The notes under the pieces were generated by a model that saw only the letters and a list, made by a program, of their open reading frames with translations, had not been told where the DNA came from and did not search any database. DNA of 64,000 nt from Ipomoea triloba (lineage: Eukaryota; Streptophyta; Magnoliopsida; Solanales; Convolvulaceae). Positions within the stretch are counted from its first letter, which is position 1. Each line of letters opens with the position of its first letter. The stretch spans positions 20,423,134 to 20,487,133 of the forward strand of contig NC_044917.1 in the NCBI RefSeq assembly GCF_003576645.1. Direction: 5' to 3'. Shown here piece by piece: positions 58,828 through 64,000 of this stretch. Both the position numbers and the translations under genes were made by a program.

Positions 58828-59020
58828 GCTTGCTTTCTTTCTAAATCCCGGGTTCCATTTCTTCAATGTCCTTGCTTTCTTTCTAAATCCCGGGTTCCAT
58901 TTCTTCAATGTCCCTGCTTTCTTTCTAAATCCCGGGTTCCATTTCTTCAATGTCCCTTTATATGTTTCCATATGCCTCTTCCATTTCTTCAATGTCCCTT
59001 TATATGTTTCCATATGCCTC
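58828..59020 (-). repeat. Tandem coding repeat near the Ulp1 C-terminus
   Basis: Three copies of a 45-bp unit (protein WNPGFRKKAGTLKK and variants) lie next to two copies of a 36-bp unit (RHMETYKGTLKKWK). Both are multiples of three and remain in frame right after the catalytic Cys motif. Confidence 0.8.
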
Positions 59021-59164
59021 GTTACAAATAGTCCGCAATTAATATAATTTTCCGATTCTTTCCAACTCATGTCAATAACCTCTTCGGTTAGCTCATCCAC
59101 CTTCCAGAATAGGGCAGATGACCCCAGTGCTAGGTATTCTTTTAAAGCTGTAACCTGGACATAA

Positions 59165-59400
59165 ATATTTAAGTCTACCACTGTTACACATTCACACATT
59201 CATAACAGTATATTCACATATTATCTACTCTACATTCACAGATTGAAAATACCACATTCACACATTTCAGTGTTAGATTTTCAGTGATTATATTACATCT
59301 GCTATACATTCACACTTTGATAACTCTATATTCACACTTTATATACTATATATTCACGGTTTGAAAAGTACACATTCACATACATGTAGCAACTCAAAAG
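59165..59400 (-). repeat. TGTGAATRT repeat block in a Ulp1 intron, minus strand
   Basis: On the + strand it reads TTCACA/ATATTCACA, i.e. TGTGAATAT on the Ulp1 transcript strand, with TAATATAATCACTGA in reverse between copies. Confidence 0.85.
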
Positions 59401-60639
59401 GAGCTCAAGTTGTTGATCAACTTACCAAGAGGGTTGCGCAATCTCCATACTTGTCCTTCATGGTAACACCACGGACTAAGGACTTGTTGTCAATTATTTC
59501 ATGTTTTGAGGCTTTAACATTGATGCAAATGAGAAAATAGTGCCCGTGACGAAGCACTGGAAAGAATATCTAAGTTCAAAAAAGGAAAATAAAAACAGTG
59601 TCATTAATGTCTTGAATGTGACTAGATAAAACTGAGTGTTGTTGATAAACTCACCAGGTCCGCATCATTTATGTCCAAATTTTGTAGGCGCTCAATTTCA
59701 TATGTCATCCGTTCATAGAAGTTTTGTTTCTTTTTTTTCCATCGGGAGACATTTCATCCATTCGTGGGTGGGATCTAGTTGTAACTAAGATAAAAAAAAA
59801 AAAAAAACAAAGTTCTCAATTTGAATACTTTTTTAAGTCAGAAATACGGATAAATAATTTTAAGTTCACAAATTTTTATGCTTTGTGTGTGAATGTGGGG
59901 TATATAAACTGTGAATATAGAGTATAGAATATGTGAATCTTTAAAATAGTTAACACAGTCCAGCAACTTGTACCCTGTAATGTGTGAATGTATAGGTTTC
60001 CAATTGTGAATTTAGAGTATAGAAACTGTGAATATACTAGTATGAATGTGTGAATCTGTAACCAAGCTAACACAGTTATACCAATATTTAAAAAGTATAC
60101 TTGTTTACAAATTCAAAAAGGACTTACGTAGGCAATTGTGCTGAAAAACACCCTCTTCGGTTGCCCGGGTGCACGCTCTTTGTCAAGCATTGAGAGCCTC
60201 AATGCCCATACATCTAAGAAGATATTTTCAACTTGGCCAACACTGAGCGAGATGAAGTGATCCCTAGTGATCTCAATGTCACCAAAGCTGAAAAGTAATT
60301 CACTACAAAAGGCACAAAGAAAGAATTAAAATTAAAAAAAAATAGAAAATTTACCTAATTCACATTAATTTAAGTAATTAATAAATATTTAGATGGAACA
60401 TACTCTTTAGGATGTTCATCAGAAACTTCTACAAATGCATAGTTCGAGAGGAGTTTATTTGGGACAGTGGCATTTCTGATTTTCATCCCATGTTCATTCC
60501 AAAATGGAGACCGTAGGTTTAGGGGGATGTTCTTGAGCTTTCGTTGAGGCCTCTTTCTAGCAATGACATCCTCGGCATCAGATTCACTCTCCGCTAATGC
60601 ACTATGTTCACATAATAGAAGTATTTAGTCAACAAAAAC

Positions 60640-61080
60640 AGAAGCTTATGTTTACCAAATATAGAACCATATATTCACACCTTGTTATCTCTATGTTCAC
60701 AGTCTGTGAGGTCTATATTCACAATTTAGAATTTTGGAGGTTTAGCCTAAAGGTGTTTAGTTTTAGGTGTCCCAATGCTTTCTTCACAACTTTAGATCCC
60801 TATGTTCACAAATTGTTAGCTGTATATTCACCATCTGTTATATCTATATTCACAATTTGTTAACTAATTCCCTTTGTTTTACAGATTCACAGCTTTAATG
60901 TTGTATATTCACAGTTTATATATTCCATATTCACAGTTCTTAAACACCATATTCACACATCTTAGGACTTCAGATTCACTATAAGTAGGTCACCTCTGTC
61001 ACAGATTCACAGCTTCATAATTTTATATTCACATATTGCATACTAAACATTCACATTTTTTATAGTCCACATTCATAACA
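60640..61080 (-). repeat. TGTGAATRT repeat block in a Ulp1 intron, minus strand
   Basis: About 15 copies of ATATTCACA/CATATTCACA on + (TGTGAATAT in Ulp1 sense), more diverged than the blocks near 54-58 kb. Confidence 0.8.
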
Positions 61081-61329
61081 TTTTAGGGCTTCATTGCTAA
61101 CTTTACAGCCATTCTATAGATTGACAAAAACATAGTACTAAGATCATTCTTTGTAGTCTAAGTTCTAGAGTCTGCTAAGTAAAAGTATTCCATTACCTAT
61201 CAAATTCATCAACAGGGGAATCAGCCCTTTGAAAAGGAACTCTAGTCACACCAGGGGTTGAAAAAGTTGCATCTTTTGTGGCTTCCCCTGCAATTCTATC
61301 CACCAGGGCATCAATCCCCGGTTCCCCCG

Positions 61330-61550
61330 CAACACCCTTTTTCTCTTGCTCTTTCTCCTTCTCTTTCTCCTTCTCTTGTTGCTGCTCCTTGTCCCTCTGT
61401 TGCTGCTGTGCTGGTGGTGGTGTTGGAGTCAGCTTCAAATCACTCCCTTGCTGCTGTGCTGGTGGTGGTGGTGGAGTCAGCCCCAAATCCCTCTCCTGTT
61501 GTTGTGCTGGTGGTGGTGATGGAGTCAGCCCCAAATCAAAGCTCGGAGCA
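61330..61550 (-). repeat. Pro/Gln- and Lys/Glu-rich repeat coding segment in Ulp1 exon 2
   Basis: In-frame units encode LGLTPPPPPAQQQ with variants (three to four copies), next to a run of EKEKEKEQEK. Length variation here is expected and does not break the frame. Open frames on the opposite strand are mirror images of this low-complexity DNA. Confidence 0.75.
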
Positions 61551-62139
61551 TCTAATTGGTCCGATGGCTGTGTTGTTTGAGATAGCCCCAAGTCAAAAGA
61601 AGGGGCATTAGGGTCCATTTGTTTCCTTGTCTTTTCAAAGGCTTCGACAAGGGCATCCACAGCCATAGTGAAGCTTTCACTACCAAAGAAGATGTTGTCC
61701 AGCTAGGAGGATGTTGGGGTTGAAGTGGCTTCTATGGTGCTGGCAACATTTAACATGTTAGATAAGCCCGAAAATGTCTTCCTCATCACATTTACGGGTG
61801 CTCCTTGCTTTCCAATCTCAGCCATAGCCTCACCAAACTCTCCTACTGTCGAAGCCAGCTTTTGTAGGATCCCTGCCACCCTATCTACACTTGATGATGG
61901 GATATTCAATGCAGCAACAGGAGGTTGATCATTCTGCCTGGAGGTGGCAGCAGCAATATCAGTAGGTTTTGATATTCTGGGGAGCACTGTCCCCCTTCCA
62001 AACGACCTTGCTTTGTTTTCTTCTTTAACCCTTTTTCTAGCAAGTTCAGCACTCCACCCAACAATGGTTGGGTATGTTCTATTCACTCTCATCCCCTTGA
62101 ACTGTACTCGGTCAAAGTACACAAGCTGCACAAGACAGG

Positions 62140-62880
62140 GAGTTAGAACTGAAGTTTATTCACAGTTTGAAAAGTCTATACTCACACATTCACAGATTCA
62201 GTACAGTATATTCACATATTCAATACACTATATTCACAGATTGAAAACTCCACATTCACAAATTTTCAGTAATTATATTGCTATCTGTTTTACATTCACA
62301 CATTCATGTCAATATATTCACAGCTTCAATACTATATATTCACAATCTGAAAAGTCTACATTCATAGATTTCAGTAATTATATTACTATCTGGTCTAGAT
62401 TCACACATTCATGTCTATATATTCACAACTTCAATACACTATATTCACAGTTTGAAAAGTCCATATTCACACATTCACAGATTCAGTACAGTATATTCAC
62501 ATATTCAATACACTATATTCACAGATTGAAAACTCAACATTCACAATTTTCAGTAATTATATTGCTATCTGTTCTACATTCACACATTCATGTCAATATA
62601 TCACAGCTTCAATACTATATATTCACAATCTGAAAAGTCTATATTCATAGATTTCAGTAATTATATTACTATCTGTTCTAGATTCACACATTCATGTCTA
62701 TATATTCACAACTTCAATACACTATATTCACAGTTTGAAAAGTTCATATTCACACATTTCAGTGATACTTGTTCACATATTTCAATAATTATAGTAGTAT
62801 ATGTTCTACATTCACACATTCATGTCCATATATTCACAACTTCAATACTATATATTCACAAACAAATAAGTTATTATTTT
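62140..62880 (-). repeat. TGTGAATRT repeat block in Ulp1 intron 1, minus strand
   Basis: This is the longest block. A higher-order unit of about 290 bp, containing ATATTCACA, TGAAAAGTCTA, TTTCAGTAATTATATTACTA and TCTGTTCTA on +, is repeated about two and a half times (62170-62440, 62460-62730). All copies point in the Ulp1 sense direction. The open frame across it on + is a by-product. Confidence 0.85.
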
Positions 62881-63164
62881 ATAAAAATAGTAATGAAAAT
62901 TCAAAATAAAGTGAACTTACTAGGATGAATGCAACCGGTCCAGTGAAGAATTGCTTTTCATTCTGTTGAAAAGATTGAATGGAGTCGACCATAGACTTGT
63001 GTGTATAGGCACACCAATTGTAGTTCTTGATTTGGTCAAGGTGTATCAAGGATTTTAAAATCCTAAAGTTGCAACACCTATCTTGGTGGCCACGCAGCAT
63101 TGCCGATACTATAAACAGGACAAAGTCGCGTTTAAACATATCGCCATGGTCTCCTCTTTTCAGA

Positions 63165-63415
63165 ATCTGCTCCGGCATTGATGTTGTGATTGGGGATTTA
63201 CCATCAATTCCCCATGGCATTGATGTTGTGATTGGGGATTTACCATCAATTCCCCATCGCTCCCTCCATGTGATTGGGGATTTACCATCAATTCCCCATC
63301 GCTCCCTCCATAAGGTTGGGGATTTACCATCAATTCCCCATCGCTCCCTCCATAAGGCCACGAGTTTACCATCAATTCCCCATCGCTCCCTCCATAAGGC
63401 CACGAGGTTGGCATA
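63165..63415 (-). repeat. 42-bp tandem repeat in Ulp1 exon 1
   Basis: About six units of 36-42 bp built on GATTTACCATCAATTCCCCA and TCGCTCCCTCCAT. On the minus strand they encode WRERWGIDGKSPIT and variants in frame (14 residues per full unit). Confidence 0.88.
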
Positions 63416-63717
63416 AGCTCCAGTATCACCATCTTCTGCCATATGCTCAAATCTTGTGGCCTCCTCAACCACTTTGCTCCCTTGTGGGATCCCCAATTTT
63501 CTTTGAACATCATCCTCTTCAATAAGCAGCAATTCACCCCCTTCAAGCCGGATTGCAGAGTGATAAACATCAAACTGTCTAAGCAAGTACTTCATTAGAG
63601 GGCCTTCACTCTTTGTTAGTTGGAGGTGTAATATCCCTCCAAATCCTATCTCCTCCACAGCCCTTTTCTATTCATCAGTCAGCTGTTGCACAAACTCAGC
63701 CACAATCTTCGGGCTCA

Positions 63718-64000
63718 TTGATAAGTGCATATTTGATCATATTTAATCCCCATATTTAACCTTATTTGTCCACTAGATTGTATAAATTGTGATCATTATA
63801 GCCTTGATTTTCTTTACTTTGATTAATGTTTGCAACTATCATCTTATTTGGAATAAAGTAAAGAAAATTAGGCCGTATTGCATTTAATGGGATGATTTAG
63901 AGAAATCCTAAGTTTAATTTGTAATTTTCATCTTTAATAAGCCATCCTAATGTGTTTAATTGCTAGTAGGAGATATCAGGGAAATCATGAAGACAAGGAG
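63718..64000. mobile_element. Start of an LTR retrotransposon or solo LTR, cut by the window end
   Basis: The Ulp1-like text ends at about 63717. A new sequence begins TGATAAGTGCATATTTGATC, the style of gypsy LTR start seen at 11515 (TGATAAGCC) and 16404 (TGATAAGCA). The other end is outside the window, so the target duplication cannot be tested. Confidence 0.55.

Larger units (their letters stand above)
51734..63717. mobile_element. Large Kaonashi-type MULE (transposase plus Ulp1-like gene), left part
   Basis: It starts at about 51734 with TTATGCCGTGGACC and an AAAACGACGTCGTTTT palindrome (51779-51794), resembling the ends of the short MULE at 41170-41680. It carries a FAR1-related transposase gene on + (52062-55954) and a convergent Ulp1-type protease gene on - (58612-63717). 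MULEs carrying both are known in plants as Kaonashi (KI-MULE) elements; that naming here is inference from gene content. The right TIR and target duplication are not in the window, because the Ulp1 5' region is interrupted by an LTR at 63718. Discounting the assembly duplication, about 10 kb of the element is shown. Confidence 0.7.
58612..63717 (-). pseudogene. Ulp1-type (SUMO-protease-like C48) gene carried by the MULE
   Basis: Reading down from 63717. Exon 1 (to about 62921) has the N-terminal region typical of plant MULE Ulp1 proteins ('EEIGFGGILHLQLTK', 'VQRKLGIPQGSKVVEEATR') and an in-frame TAG at 63668-63670. Exon 2 (62125-61197: 'LVYFDRVQFKGMRVNRTYP', then Pro/Gln/Lys-rich) has an in-frame TAG at 61703-61705. 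Further exons lie at about 60600-60400, 60300-60130, 59740-59650 and 59580-59420. The peptidase domain shows His (59540-59542, in LRHGHYFLICINV), Asp (59489-59491, in EIIDNKS) and Cys (59035-59037, in NCGLFVTRHMETY). The last exon is about 58732-58612. Host Ulp1 enzymes remove SUMO from proteins; the role in transposons is unknown. The gene is broken by two stops and by the LTR at its 5' end, with the triad intact. Confidence 0.8.

Noticed and set aside
61258..61928. Ser/Pro- and Val-rich ORFs on the + strand at 61.2-61.9 kb
   Set aside because: They mirror the Ulp1 exon 2 coding strand and its low-complexity repeats.
61944..62928. Long + strand ORFs rich in Ile, Tyr, Ser and His at 62-62.9 kb
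   Set aside because: They are translations of the TTCACA repeat in a Ulp1 intron, antisense to the gene.

Overview
This is plant nuclear DNA, most likely from a eudicot. The evidence is spliced genes, Ty1-copia and Ty3-gypsy LTR retrotransposons with plant-type primer-binding sites, a Tourist-like MITE, several Mutator-like elements (MULEs), a chloroplast rps15 fragment, and long AT-rich spacers. Only one ordinary host gene is visible. It occupies about 42-50 kb and encodes an LRR protein of the STK11-interacting-protein (LIP1) type. Almost everything else is transposon-derived and mutationally broken.

Layout. 0-9.2 kb: degenerate retroelement remnants, a Tourist-like MITE (2589-3162), SIRE/Maximus-type LTR remnants, an rps15 plastid insertion, and a MULE with a 9-bp target duplication (5865-7157). 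9.2-32.9 kb: a nested stack. A minus-strand Ty1-copia element (3' LTR 9214-9824, gag near 32.9 kb) has its reverse transcriptase split by an Athila-like gypsy element (11515-29200, target duplication CCAAT) and by a solo LTR (29443-30721). The Athila-like element was itself hit by a tandem TRIM and by four solo LTRs, one of them inside another. It keeps gag, protease and an env-position ORF but no recognisable RT or integrase.

33-41 kb: AT-rich DNA with a 60-bp minisatellite, a possible old Helitron, and two TIR elements (39742-40320 and 41170-41680). 41.9-50.1 kb: the LIP1/LRR gene. One late intron carries a 1.4-kb MULE and the last intron a TIR element packed with a GGTGCGTAAG minisatellite. 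50.4-51.3 kb: another TIR element in downstream spacer.

51.7-63.7 kb: the left TIR and most of a large MULE. It has a FAR1-like/MULE transposase gene on + and a convergent Ulp1-type cysteine protease gene on -, the gene content reported for Kaonashi-type MULEs. Both carry in-frame stops, but the transposase aspartates and the protease His/Asp/Cys are readable. Its introns and spacers are filled with a TGTGAATRT-based repeat whose strand switches with the direction of transcription. The window ends inside a new LTR (from 63718).

Three near-perfect tandem duplications (1053 bp, about 2.53 kb and 1794 bp) are each joined by a single N. They are best read as contig-join artefacts rather than biology.
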